Positions 12,013-23,160 of a DNA stretch of 64,000 nt are shown here, piece after piece (the first letter of the stretch is position 1; every line of letters begins with the position of its first letter). This stretch comes from Vesta saturnalis. Lineage: Eukaryota > Arthropoda > Insecta > Coleoptera > Lampyridae. The position numbers and the translations under genes are program-made. The stretch is taken from the NCBI GenBank assembly GCA_036346205.1, contig JARFJB010001495.1, forward strand, positions 5,617,001 through 5,681,000, in the 5' to 3' direction. Below the pieces are notes generated by a model. It saw nothing but the letters and a program-made list of their open reading frames with translations. It had not been told where the DNA came from and searched no databases.

Positions 12013-13980
12013 TATATGCAATACGCATGTCATTCGACATCATTTTTCGTGAGGAAATATGCATCTACTTGACCTCAACACATGACCTACTACTCACAAA
12101 TTCAGACCAAAAGTCCGTGATTACGGGATAAAATGCTCAACTTTTTGAAATTCGTTTTCGCTTATTGATAGAAACCAACTGAGGATGTGCACCTTCCATT
12201 TTGAGTTCGATCGGGTGACTGCTCTAAAGTTTGAACACTTTCCATCGATAGTCTACGGAAATATATGGGTATCACTTGAACACAATTTTTGTAAAAATTT
12301 CAAATGTATATTTTATTGCCATCAACCCGAGACTACTTCTTGCAAACCGAGATTCAAACATGAATGATTCATCCACGATTACAAGATGAATGGTTTAACT
12401 TTTTTCAGATATGCGTTCACAACGCAACGACAATTGGAAGAGGAGTGATATCACCATCTAAATTAAAGATGTGTTATGGCGCATTTAGAGGTATAGTCCC
12501 CGCTGTGATAGTAACATTGTTCATTAGGCAAACATTGTGATTGAATCAAAAAACGTATGCTGCTCATACTTGAAACAGCATAAAATTGTTACTCTGTGTA
12601 CGATATCCAATAAAAAACGTTCATTATAACGCAATATACCTAGTACTTGAAACCTTATGTAACTAAAAGTAAAAAAATCAATTTTTGATCGAAAGAATTT
12701 AAATTAATGAATATATATGGCACGATATTTACTTGTTCAACTGTAATCGATAATTAAACGTCTCTTTAATTATAAGTTAAAAAAGGTACCACATTTACAA
12801 ATTTAAAAATTACAACCGTCTCAGGATAATAATTATCCCCCAGAATATGAATGTGTGATTACCATTACAGTGTAACAAACTGGAAAGTTGTACAATTTTT
12901 CGTAGTTCATATAAAGACAAAATAAGTCTAACGAACTATTATTACTATTTAATCATCTGTAAAATATAGTCGCAGACAATACTGTTCATTTTCTTTAAAA
13001 ATCATTTTCGTAATGCAGTTATTGAAGATACGACCGTATTGTTTACAATAAAAAAAATGTGTATAAATAAGAATATGAATTCTTATTTCTTTTGTCACAT
13101 AAACCAACTTTTCCATTAACAGCTTAGAAAGTAATTCTTTAGAAGTTGAAAAGGATTATTTGGGATTTCATATTCTCAGTTCCATTTTTATAATGGATCT
13201 TCTAACGTATAGTTAGAAAGAATTCTGTATGCATATTTTCTCCAAACAAAACTTTATACCTGTTTCGTTTTCTTGATTATTTATGTAACATTTCCCTTTC
13301 ATAATACTCAATCTTTTATATAAATTCCAAGTTTATCTTTCGGGTTTAATTAAACTGGCTTTCCTAACTAAATACTACTATTTATAATACCGTATTTGCT
13401 GAAGAAGTTGCCCTAACCATAATAATGTAAATTTGACGTCTAAAAAGAGTTAAGGTAACAGAAAATTTACAGTTAAGTAACTAAGGGTCTTTAAGAATGT
13501 TATTTTGTATATTTACACAAACAGAACACAAGCTTTAAAACGAATTTAAAGCATAAATTCTGATTATCTCATAATCTAGTTACCATGCTAAAGTATCACA
13601 GATTCTTTTACTGAATCATGTAATTTTTTTATGTTAGATTTCATCTATTAGTGAGATTCTATGTTGTCTGATAATTAAATAAAAAAAGTTCTGAATTTTG
13701 GTGTTGCTTATAAACTCCCTACTTATCACTTGAATAATTAAAGTTCATATACTTACGTGAAATGTGCATTGAAAAGAACGGTTTACATTTTGAACAAAGT
13801 GTCTAATTTTATTATACTAGTGTTATTGTTATTTATTTATAAATCGTTATTGCTAAGAATTCTTATTAATTTCACAATTATTAATTAAGTATTGTTACAA
13901 TAATAAATAAGGATTGTTAAAATTATTGTACTAAACAGATTTCAATTTACAAAAGTCTTGTATTTGAGTATGGCTTGATA
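12013..13980. other. AT-rich region without recognisable gene
   Basis: About 2 kb with only short ORFs. No terminal repeats, RNA genes or conserved motifs were recognised on either strand. Confidence 0.4.
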
Positions 13981-14500
13981 CAGTGGCGGCTCTTTAAAGA
14001 GAGCAAGTGAGCAGCGGTCTATAACTTATTAGAATCTCACTTAAAAACTACATACATGTTTATGGCGAAATTGATACATACATAATTATACAGAAAGTAT
14101 TGACCGCATAACAATAATAATTATGCATTTCTTTTTATACGAGGATGATAACAATGGACACTAAGAAAAACCGATAACCTACCTATTTATAAATGAATAT
14201 GTGTTTGAAATTTTAAAGAAACGATCGTTAGGTACTGGCTGTAAATGTTTTATTATATCTTTTTTATTAAAAACTTTATATTCAATTATGCACATAAAGC
14301 ACATTACTTAACTTAGTATCACATCAAACACTAAAAATCAAAATAACTCGGAAACGCACAGGAATTTAGAAATAGAAGAAGGTACATTATGTTTGTTAAA
14401 CTGTATGTATAATGAAAATAACAGTTTTTTTAAAAAATAGTCATTGGCGTAGAAGTTCTGTTTATGAAAGGGGTTGAGCACCCCCTCCACTCCGCCACTG
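13981..14500. mobile_element. hAT-like non-autonomous element (MITE)
   Basis: The left end reads CAGTGGCGGCT and the right end, read inward, CAGTGGCGGAG, i.e. short inverted termini of the CAGTGGCGG type seen in hAT elements. The 520 bases between have no coding capacity. The flanking 8 bases (GCTTGATA and TGCAAGTT) do not match, so a target-site duplication is not confirmed. Confidence 0.5.
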
Positions 14501-14559
14501 TGCAAGTTGGTGAACATTCTTATCGCTTGTTTTATGCCCCTTAATTAATAGACATTATC

Positions 14560-14757
14560 CCCCCAACATGAAAAAAATCTAAGCATTCGTTTATGAGTTA
14601 TATTGAAAATTTTAGGAAAAAAAATTATATTCAACACCCTGTATCTCGGAAACGAAGCCTTCTACGACATATGCTTATAGGAACTTTTCTTTTTAGAAAC
14701 ATGTGTTCTATCTCCTGTTAAAGTTTGTCTACAAAAAACTGACTCACCCTGTATATA
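14560..14757. mobile_element. Isolated mariner-type terminus
   Basis: The stretch carries the ACCCTGTATCTCGGAAACG motif and ends CTCACCCTGTATA, the right-facing terminus common to the mariner elements here. No partner arm was found, so it is a truncated end. Confidence 0.5.
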
Positions 14758-15014
14758 TAAATGAATTCATGTTTAGAACACGCCTGTGATATTATGTAAA
14801 ATATTGTTAGGTAAACTGCCCTTTATGTAAAAGAACAAAAAATTTTATTAAAAAGAAATGTAAGGAATTCAAAATAATGGACATGTGCCAAATTTCACCC
14901 AGATTTTAGTAAGTTGGTGTCACCTGAAATTTTACGTCAAAACGAAATTCCAACATTTTACGAACTTTTAAGCTGGCTACTCATTACGCCCAATTAGGAG
15001 GCTATGACTGAAAA

Positions 15015-15915
15015 ATGTCAAATAATGATTTAATGTCAGATAAAATTGAAAAGTCATATTTGCCGTCAAAAATGTTAACGTTGCAACAAAAAATCTGTTT
15101 AATACAATGTAATGGCACGGGGGATAAAAGTTACCGCTACATAATAGAACAATTTAACGAAAAGTTTCCTAGTGTTACAGTTTCCCGTATGGGTGCAAAG
15201 AAGTTGGTAAAGAAATTTTTAGAAACTGGTTCCGTAATCAATTTGAAGAACAAGCGGATAGTCCATGATAAAAAAGATGCTGCTAGTCTGTTGGTGTTGG
15301 ATTCAGTAGAAGATCAGCCAACACGTTCCTTGAGGAGGCGGTCATTTCAACTAGGTGCACACATTCAAAGGATTTTGGATGAACACATAATACATGCTTA
15401 TAAACCCATCTTTAATCATACTTTGGAGGAAGGAGATGATGCAAAACGTCTCTATTTTTATTTATGGATAGAAAATGAGATTAATAGAAACAGACATTTT
15501 CATCGTAATGTATTTTCCGATGAAGCAACTTTTTATATCAACAGGACCGTTTCGTCACAACATGTTCGATATTGGAGTGCTACTAATCCTAATTTTAGAA
15601 TTGCGAATAAGCGTCAATATTTGATTAAAGTAGACATGTTGTATGCTGTTTCTTACCATGGTATAATAGGCCTACATTTTTTTAATGATAACGTTAATCA
15701 GCACACATACCTGGATATGTTGAGAAATTTTCGCCGCGATGGTTTAAGTGATTCACTTCTTGATTATCGTTGCTCAATTTATTTTCAACATGATGGCTGT
15801 CCGACCATTATTCTTGTATTGTTGTTGATTGGCTAAATCGCGAATTTGGAGATAGCTGGATTGGCAGAAATGGTCCAGTTTTCTGGCCCCCAAGGAGCCC
15901 TGACTTGAGAGTTTT

Positions 15916-15917
<2 letters not shown>
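15015..15917 (+). pseudogene. Mariner C transposase, nearly full-length but broken
   Basis: An open frame of 273 codons (15,015-15,836) starts with a plausible N-terminal HTH region (LTLQQKICLIQCNG...). It includes the first catalytic block VFSDEATF, the motif HVRYWSATNPN and the second block FQHDGCP. A one-base shift at about 15,810 moves the remainder into another frame, where WLNREFGDSWIGRNGP and WPPRSPDLRVLD follow. Counting across the shift gives 41 residues between the second and third Asp, as in DD41D mariners. The gene is then cut off by a (TA)n tract at 15,918. This is one of the longest single open frames in the window. Confidence 0.85.

Positions 15918-15957
<40 letters not shown>
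15918..15957. repeat. (TA)n microsatellite at transposon junction
   Basis: About 40 bases of TA join the truncated 3' end of transposase C to the opposite-strand fragment L. Confidence 0.95.
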
Positions 15958-15959
<2 letters not shown>

Positions 15960-15960
<1 letters not shown>

Positions 15961-16790
15961 GGTGAGTTTAAAACAAAGCTCGGTTACGAGCTGTGCATTT
16001 TACATTTGCTGTTGAAACAAATCTTTCTAAAGTCCGTTGAAAATTTTTTTCTTCTAGGTGCCTTCTATCTGGGAATCCTTCTTTACAAATTATTGATGCC
16101 AATAAACTATTTTTCTGACATTCGCCAAGGATAAAAGTCATGTCTATCATTTCTTCTGTAGATAAATTCATTTTGAAAAAGTGTGTTCACAAGTAGATAT
16201 GCCAATTGAAAACCGTAATAACGTATTGAAAACTAACAGTTACTATCACGTGTTTTTAATTTCTTTAAACGTCTACCACGTCGTATACGAGAAAAATTGT
16301 TAAAATAACATTAAAACTTAAAATATCAATTAAACGGTGAAAGTTAGGTATAGGGAATGTAATGTATGCTTGATAGACAATTTAAGAATGAATTAAAAAT
16401 GTTAGGGTTCTATTAAAAAAAAAAGAGTTACGTATGTTTGAAAATTTAAAAATTTGGCGCCCTCTATTTGGTACTCCCTGTCTTCGATAACATTTTCCAC
16501 AGATGGAAAGGTTTGGCCATTTCATACTTAATCTGATAGTTCACACCGCACCTCTCTAAGTTACACAGTTCCTCAGATATTCGATTTTTTAAAGACTGCA
16601 ACAGATGTCAATTTTTACAAAAAAAATCGAATTACTCGGAAACAGTTAATTTTAGGCTTTACATGTGATACATAAAGTTGATCTAAAATGAAACGAATCA
16701 GAATATGCAATAGTATACAGGAGGTTCCATTTAAAATAAAAAAGTTTGGTTGCGCCTGGCCTGAACGAAACACCCTGTATATTCAACAAT
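15960..16790 (-). mobile_element. Mariner fragment L: N-terminal transposase plus 5' arm
   Basis: At 16,171-15,968 a 67-codon frame begins MNLSTEEMIDMTFILGE and continues with CQKNSLLAS and FPDRRH, which is the N-terminal helix-turn-helix region of a mariner transposase. Its 5' arm lies at about 16,430-16,790 and ends ACACCCTGTATA. Everything after the N-terminus has been lost at the (TA)n tract. Confidence 0.7.
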
Positions 16791-17199
16791 ATTTTTACGT
16801 GATAGACAACTTAACTATGAACAACTTTTATATAAACAGTTTTCATTTATATTCAATATCCGAGCCATTATCCACCAAATACAGACAGTTGCACACCCTG
16901 TATGCATATATGCTTATGATATAGCAGAGAAAACAATTATAGCTGAAGAAAAACTTGAAAGAAAACAATTTCTCTATATAATGGAATATTTGGAAAGAAT
17001 AGGAACTTACATTTCTAATATGTTATTCATTCACAACTATGTAGGTGTCTATTCCAATTGTGACACACATACATATGGTCACCCTAGGTACAATTAGTGT
17101 GAGACCAGCGTTTACAGTACATACATTGGGTCTATTGCTCAGCAGGATTGCTAGTTTTGAATGACTTCAAGCACACCATACAAAAGCAATCGCTTATCA
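16791..17199. other. AT-rich spacer
   Basis: No gene is seen. One more CACCCTGTATGCATA mariner-terminus-like motif lies near 16,894. Confidence 0.35.
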
Positions 17200-20130
17200 T
17201 CACTCGAAGAATCCCTCTCGTTTCTGTCGGTGTTCCTCAGCACCTTTTGCTTGACTTCTCTTTTCTTCTGAATACTCTTTCTCTGGCTTTCGAATTGGTC
17301 TTTGATTGGAGTATTGTATAATAGAGGATTTTCTACATTTTTTGCCTCTATTTCATAATTTTATTGGTGTTCCCTTGGGAAATAGCAGTACACCTTCGGG
17401 TGAAAAGTACAAGAAAGGTTTCTTGTTCGGCATGCTTTCCTTGTTCAGTGCTTGATTATTGTTTAGTTCAATCAAGTCTATGTTTTGCGATATTTTCTTT
17501 TCTGGTGAACACAAACCCGTTCCTAGTTCAGATGTAAGTCTGTCAACTAACCTGTGAAGGTTCGGTTGACTGTAGACTGGTCCCTGGTTCAATTATCCTG
17601 TTATTCGTTTAGCCTTCTGAAGCGTTCACAATGCGTTTGTTTATAGATTCAGGCGCGGATAAATAAAGGTCCGTCGCACTAGCAGGTAGAAAGTCCAAAT
17701 TAGAAAATATCTCTGAGTTACAAGGAAAAATTCCTGTGCAGCTTGACTCAGCTAAAATATTCCTGGTGGTTACAGCAAATGACAGAGCATCTCTAAGTAT
17801 ACTGGGTACGTCATGTATGCTTATAACTTTACCCGGATTACTTTCTTGTCGGCCCGTCAGATACCGAATTTAGAGCTTTTTTCAGTGGACCAATCACGGA
17901 GCGGTCGAGAAGCTATAGTTTGTATGCGCAGTGTGGTGGTAGGATGAGCAATATTATCCCATTTTGTTTGCAGAGATCCAAATTTTTTATTGCCAAACGC
18001 GATTGGTGGTTATCCAGTATTATAAGGCACTTGTGGTCTGTACATGATTGCACATGAACTCGGAAATGGTTCAGGAAAATGAAGAAACCATCTTCTTGCA
18101 TCCAGCCACTACCATTGGCCGAACAAATAGATCGTACTGGGCTGTCTTTTATAACAAATAAAAAATTAAGTGTGATTGATTGTTATATTAAAAGGGTAAA
18201 TTGCATCACGGTCTAGCTGAGTTAGGTACAAACTTATGAAACTTACTGTAATTGAGAACTCCTTTTGCACAGGTCGTGAGGGAGGCAGAAATATATCCGT
18301 AGGTGTAAGCAGTTGTTTGTTTTGGATTCCACTCAATTTATAGGTTTAATAATTAAAATACAACGAAAAATGAGAAGGTTGTACCGTAATAGCATAATAG
18401 GTAATCTGTATAAACTCTAAACAACTGTATTTATATCAGCATAAAATAACTAAAAGGATATTCCTCGTAAAGATTTACGATACTAAAATTACTATATCCA
18501 ACACAACTATACAAGCTTATGATCTATATTTACTTAAAATTAAAAATGTATTCAAGAATAAAACGTATACTGACCTATGTCAACAAATATTACAGTACTA
18601 CAGGTTTTGAACTCAAATGTTGTTATTTTAGAAACAGAACTCTGCAAATTCTTTGTAACACAAACTGATTTGTTTACTTCCTTAAACTTATTAATAGGAT
18701 ACGTGTTACTTACATGTACTCAAAATAAATATAATTTCGTCTTAAAGTGTACTGTAGAAGGTGAATTTCATTTCCATTCATAAGATAAACATACGATAAA
18801 GGTAAATTCCATTTGTCAATAACGTACCAATAAACGAACTGTAGACCATATATGTAAGGTAATTTTCATGTCTTCCACATACTACATCTACAAATGCAGG
18901 CAATGTAACAGCAGGCGTACTAACAGCAAGCGGTAATGATACAAAGGTATCCCCAGTTTTAATTATTCAAGACAACAATTGTATCGTCATACACGCCATT
19001 TTATGTAACTTCATGACGTCACCATCTCGCCTTTGCAAGTACAAAAATTCATTAAAATTTCAGCTTTTTCTTAACACAAGCGGTTTCCTTAATGTAGAGG
19101 CGTACCCTTGCACCCTATTAAATACAATATTTACAAAAATGTAATTAGAAGCCTTACATACCTTATACAAGGGAAGCAAAACTTAAAAAAGATAACCTAC
19201 AGAACCGAACGGCAGAAGAAACACAAAGGCAATCAATTAAGCTGTTCTTTTCGCATTTGCGCACAAAACAACAAAAATAGATATTACTAAATATACACAG
19301 GGATTCGTAATTATGTAGACTAAAGTGAAAATATCGAAATACATTCCAAAATTTAATTATTGAAAGAAAACAGATACCAACGTAATTTAAATATATTTAC
19401 CAATAATAATACAAACTCAAAACTGAAATTAAGGTAACGATAGGACACGTTACACTCTTATGAAGTGGTCCTTGTACCTTCTCCTTGAAAAAATAAGATT
19501 TGGGGCAAGTTATTCCCAACTGCATTAACAGCAATTGCTTCTGTGACTAAAACGCCCCTCTCTCTGCAGAAGTCGTCGCATTAACTTTCTTAGTTCATCA
19601 ACGAGCAAAAAATCTATCTAGCTTTTGTACGGTTGTTATACCAAATTCGTCCACATTCTGTACTTGAGATGAACGAAGTTTTTCTCGATTTTTAATTTAT
19701 TGAAAAACATTGATACATTATGTCAATTAAAGCTAGTTTCTCTAGCCAAGCTTGTAGCCTGAGAACCTCTTGAAGAAAACACAGGATTCCTCTCCATAAA
19801 TAACCTGAACCAGTTCTGGCCAGCCATCTGGTTCTTACTTCAAGAAGTGGGGATGGGTGTCTTATATTTCTGAACTACGTGATACGCTAATTTGCGCACA
19901 TCTCTGATACCTAGCCGATAATTTATTTGAGAGCATGTTATTAAATATTCGGTCAATTTAGTTTCCTCTTCGCTAGTATAGATTTTCTTATTACCAATAC
20001 AACCCATTTCTGGCGATCCACTGTTCCGTTTTTCTAGTCAGTGACACCTGGCAAAGATTCCACGTTTTGGCGGTTTCTCTAATAGAAGTGTTATTTTGAA
20101 CATCTCTATGCGTTCTCATATTACTGCATG
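17200..20130 (-). pseudogene. Pogo/Tigger-type transposase relic, split by an insertion
   Basis: The N-terminal half lies at about 20,130-19,448. It has an HTH-like start (NTSIRETAKTWNL), the first catalytic context NVDEFGITTVQK at about 19,650, and ATTSAERGVLVT, ending in YKDHFIRV. The second half resumes at about 18,140 with SGWMQEDGFF, the second catalytic block LIILDNHQS near 18,020, PPHCAYKL-x-LLDRSVIGPLKKAL near 17,910, and TGIFPCNSEIFSNLDFLPAS near 17,740. A charged C-terminal tail reaches about 17,210. All three catalytic Asp residues of a DDE_1 transposase are still visible. Numerous stops and frameshifts and the 1.3-kb interruption make it a dead copy. Confidence 0.8.
18141..19447. 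mobile_element. Unidentified 1.3-kb insertion in the pogo relic
   Basis: The insertion separates adjoining parts of the pogo transposase with only a few residues missing. It is AT-rich, has only short ORFs, and contains a TGACGTCA motif near 19,015. No inverted termini were found. Its identity is unknown. Confidence 0.5.
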
Positions 20131-20138
20131 GTTGCATA

Positions 20139-20245
20139 ATGGTTGTATAATTTAAAATACACCATTCAAAATCCCAAAAAAGATAAGTATTTTATTATGT
20201 GTGATAATGGTGAAAGTTTACATTTTCATACATGTTATAAATACA
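20139..20245 (-). repeat. Dispersed repeat module, second copy
   Basis: This ~100-base segment is the inverted counterpart of 2,775-2,862. Both contain ATGAAAATGTAAACTTTCAC, ATAATAAAATACTTATC and TTTAAATTATACAA in the same order. The copy here lacks the tRNA-like head. Confidence 0.75.
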
Positions 20246-20885
20246 TTCATATAGGCAAGGTCATGCTAACGAACTTGTAATTAACGCGAAAAGTGAATAG
20301 AATATTACAATAAGTGTGTGTTAGAGACAATTAGATTAGACTTGTATAGTTAAGTTCTGCATCGTAAAAAAAATTGTTTGCTATCAAAGCGAACGAATTT
20401 TTTTATGGACAAGAATGCCTTAAAGACCGTTATCTTAATCACACAATTTTTTTTATATATTCACAACACCGTTGAAGGTGACTCTTACATTCTCAAGGTA
20501 AACTCATTTAAAAGCATGTTGTAAATGAAACTCGTATAGGCAAGATCACAACCTACAAAATGGAAATTAAAAGAAATGTAATAATTTTATAACATTTTTT
20601 AGGATCATTATGCAGCTTCTTTTATAATAAACTCATTACGAAAAATAAAATCACGCTGTTGTCTATGTCAGAATGACGTTTAAGCTTCATGTCAGTTAGA
20701 GATTAATAGACATAAATATATGTTAACTTAAAAAATTCCAAGGCCATCCACTGCTACAAGATATCAATTATACGGTTTAACCATTTTCATTCATTTAATT
20801 AATTTTAGACTTACCTTACGCTATCTATACCTGTCTTACAAGGCTAGGGCCCCTTATTAGAATCCAAAAAATTCAAAAGACTAAC

Positions 20886-21020
20886 TCCAAGGCCAATTCT
20901 AAGATCAGGCCCGAAGTCAGCCTCACGGTCAAAATACTCTCCCCACGTGACCGTCAAGGTCAGGCCCAAGGTCAACCCAGCGCTAGCCCTGAGGTCAGTC
21001 TCAAGGTCAAATGACGTCAC
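20886..21020. repeat. Cluster of (A)AGGTCA-like motifs, GC-rich
   Basis: In about 135 bases the motif AAGGTCA or a close variant occurs repeatedly, e.g. GTCAAGGTCAGG, CCCAAGGTCAACC, GAGGTCAGTC and CTCAAGGTCAAATG. The cluster ends with TGACGTCA. It lies immediately upstream of the Penelope-like fragment. It may be a decayed short tandem repeat or an incidental nuclear-receptor-like site cluster. Confidence 0.6.
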
Positions 21021-21690
21021 AAAAAAATCAAAATGGCGTCGAAGGGTATCTCACTTCTACTTATATTATCGGATTAGTTGATAGAGCTTTAAAACTAAAA
21101 AATTTTGAATATAGACCAAGTGTTCTTAGCAAAGTAAGAACGATATTAATACATAATAGTTATCCAACACATAAAATAAATTCAATAATCAAACAACGAT
21201 CCCAATGGTTATACAATCATCAAATAAATAGCAGCGAAATGAAAAGGAACAGTTGCACTGCCATACATGAAACATCTTTTAGAGAAACTTTAACTCTGTT
21301 CTAATAAAGATGATATAAAGGTTAGTCTCAAAACCCATATCACCACGAAATTTCACTTCTATACGAAACTAAAACGCAAAAAACCTCTAACAAAAAAAGT
21401 TAATGTTGTTTATCAAATTCCATATAGTTTCAACAGATCATATATTGGAATAACTTCCCAATTAGTATGCAATAGGTTAATTGGTGACAAGTACACAAAA
21501 AACTGTACAACATCTCTCAGAAAACACGAGAAAAACTGCAACCACCTTTTTGATTACAGTAAAACTTATTAAAGAATCTTTTCACTTAAATATGAACAAA
21601 AAATGCTCAATGACTAACAAAACAGACAGTGAACAATGCAGTACAAGGTATAAGAATCTATTGAATTTCACAAAATCAGGAAATTAAGCA
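21011..21690 (+). pseudogene. Penelope-like element 3' part (RT end and GIY-YIG endonuclease)
   Basis: The frame at 21,011-21,304 contains STYIIGLVDRALKL and LIHNSYPTHKINSIIK, the segment linking reverse transcriptase to endonuclease in Penelope-like retroelements. After a frameshift, 21,405-21,560 reads VNVVYQIPYS, SYIGITSQLVCNRL, LRKHEKNC and HLFDYSKTY, which fits a GIY-YIG domain in the order Y-x-I-P ... Y-I-G-x-T ... H-x-F-D. The 5' reverse transcriptase domains are missing. Stops end the remaining frame near 21,690. Confidence 0.75.
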
Positions 21691-22060
21691 ATTTACTCCC
21701 TCTATAATACATATCTTTTAATATACTTGATGTAAATAATCACAGGTATTTCCAGTATAGCTTTAAATATGTCATAGTTAAATGTATAAGCAATTTTTAT
21801 CATTTGTGTTTACATTACATTATTTACTAATCAAGTAAGTTACAGTTAGAGTTAATTGAATGGTTTTAAATGTGCCGTTAATTTGTTTTAATTTTAGATG
21901 TACGGTTTTTACAATATTTTTAACAACGAAAAAACTTACTGTCAAGCAATATTTTAAATATGTAGTTAATGTCATACTTCATATATGATAACGTCAATTT
22001 TAATAAAGATTTTGCGTTTAATTGGTTTAATCATTAATTCCCAAATATAAACTCACATGA

Positions 22061-22063
<3 letters not shown>
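21691..22063. other. AT-rich spacer, possible 3' flank of the Penelope-like fragment
   Basis: No ORF or repeat structure was recognised before the (TA)n tract at 22,064. Confidence 0.35.

Positions 22064-22126
<63 letters not shown>
22064..22126. repeat. (TA)n microsatellite
   Basis: About 62 bases of TA bounding mariner D on its left side. Confidence 0.95.
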
Positions 22127-22131
<5 letters not shown>

Positions 22132-23087
22132 CCCAGAAGTTATGTCTAAATTCATTTAAAGTTCAATGGTCTAGTTTTTGGACAGACGCTCGGACACGTC
22201 GACTTTTATTTTTGACTGCGGTTTTTTTAGTGGTAAAATTTTGTATATAGGGTGGTCCAACAACTAGTTACGACCACTAACTTGATTTGACAAATGGGAA
22301 CACCTGTTTTTATTTCATTTTCTGAATCTGCTTTGAATTCTGAGTAAATATCATGTACCATGTCCTATACCTACAGTCAACAGATCTCGAGATATTTACA
22401 AAAAAAAAATATTGCCTCTGTAAAACTATCAAGAACACTTGCAAAATAATCGTATCCAAGGTATAAATAATAGGCACATGTTTTCATTTCGTTGTCAATT
22501 TCTGACGTCGAATTTCAATTTGTCCTTTCCGAAATGGTGTATTTTTCAATCAAACATTTCCTAATAGGTGGATAAGAAGGAGAGGACCTATTGAATGGTC
22601 TGCTTGGTCGCCCGATCTAAACCCGGTGGATTTTTTCTGTGGCGTTATCTCAAATGAAAAGTACATGTTGACAGGCCAAACAATCTGGAACTATTGAAAG
22701 AGAAAATCAGAAGAGAAGTGCGTGCCATAACTCCAAAAATGGTTGAAAACGTGGAAGAGAGTTTATTCATCGCCTTGGCTATTGTCAAGCCGCAAATGGT
22801 GCACATTTTGAACAATTGATTTGATTCGCTGTTGCGTTCAATTGTAAATTCCTCGAGATCTGTTGACTTTAGGTATAGGATATGGTACATGAGATTTGCT
22901 GAGAATTCAAAGCAAATTCAGAAAATGAGATAAAGAAACAGGTGTTTGATAAAATCAAGTTGGTGGTCGTAACTTAATTTTACCACTACAAAAACCGCAG
23001 TCAAAAATAAAAATCGATGTGTCCGAGCGTTTTTCCAAAAACTAGACCCTTGAACTTTAAAAGAATTTAGACATAACTTGGGACTCA

Positions 23088-23092
<5 letters not shown>
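22127..23092. mobile_element. Mariner-like element D, internally deleted
   Basis: The inverted arms match from the termini (left ATCCCAGAAGTTATGTCT, right complement of the same with few changes) inward for about 250-270 bases, to the block with CAACAGATCTCGAGATAT. Between the arms only the last quarter of a transposase remains. At under 1 kb it is a deleted, probably non-autonomous copy. Both ends abut (TA)n tracts. Confidence 0.85.
22563..22819 (+). pseudogene. Mariner D transposase C-terminal fragment
   Basis: The frame starts NRWIRRRGPIEW, has the third catalytic block SPDLNPVDFF, and continues with RPNNLELLKEKIRR and ITPKMVENV to a C-terminus like GAHFEQLI at 22,819. One or two frame changes occur. 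The first two catalytic blocks are absent. Confidence 0.8.

Positions 23093-23157
<65 letters not shown>
23092..23157. repeat. (TA)n microsatellite between mariners D and E
   Basis: About 64 bases of TA joining the right end of D to the left end of E. Confidence 0.95.

Positions 23158-23160
<3 letters not shown>

Noticed and set aside
13981..14500. hAT element with confirmed target-site duplication
   Set aside because: The 8-base flanks differ, so only the terminal similarity is reported.
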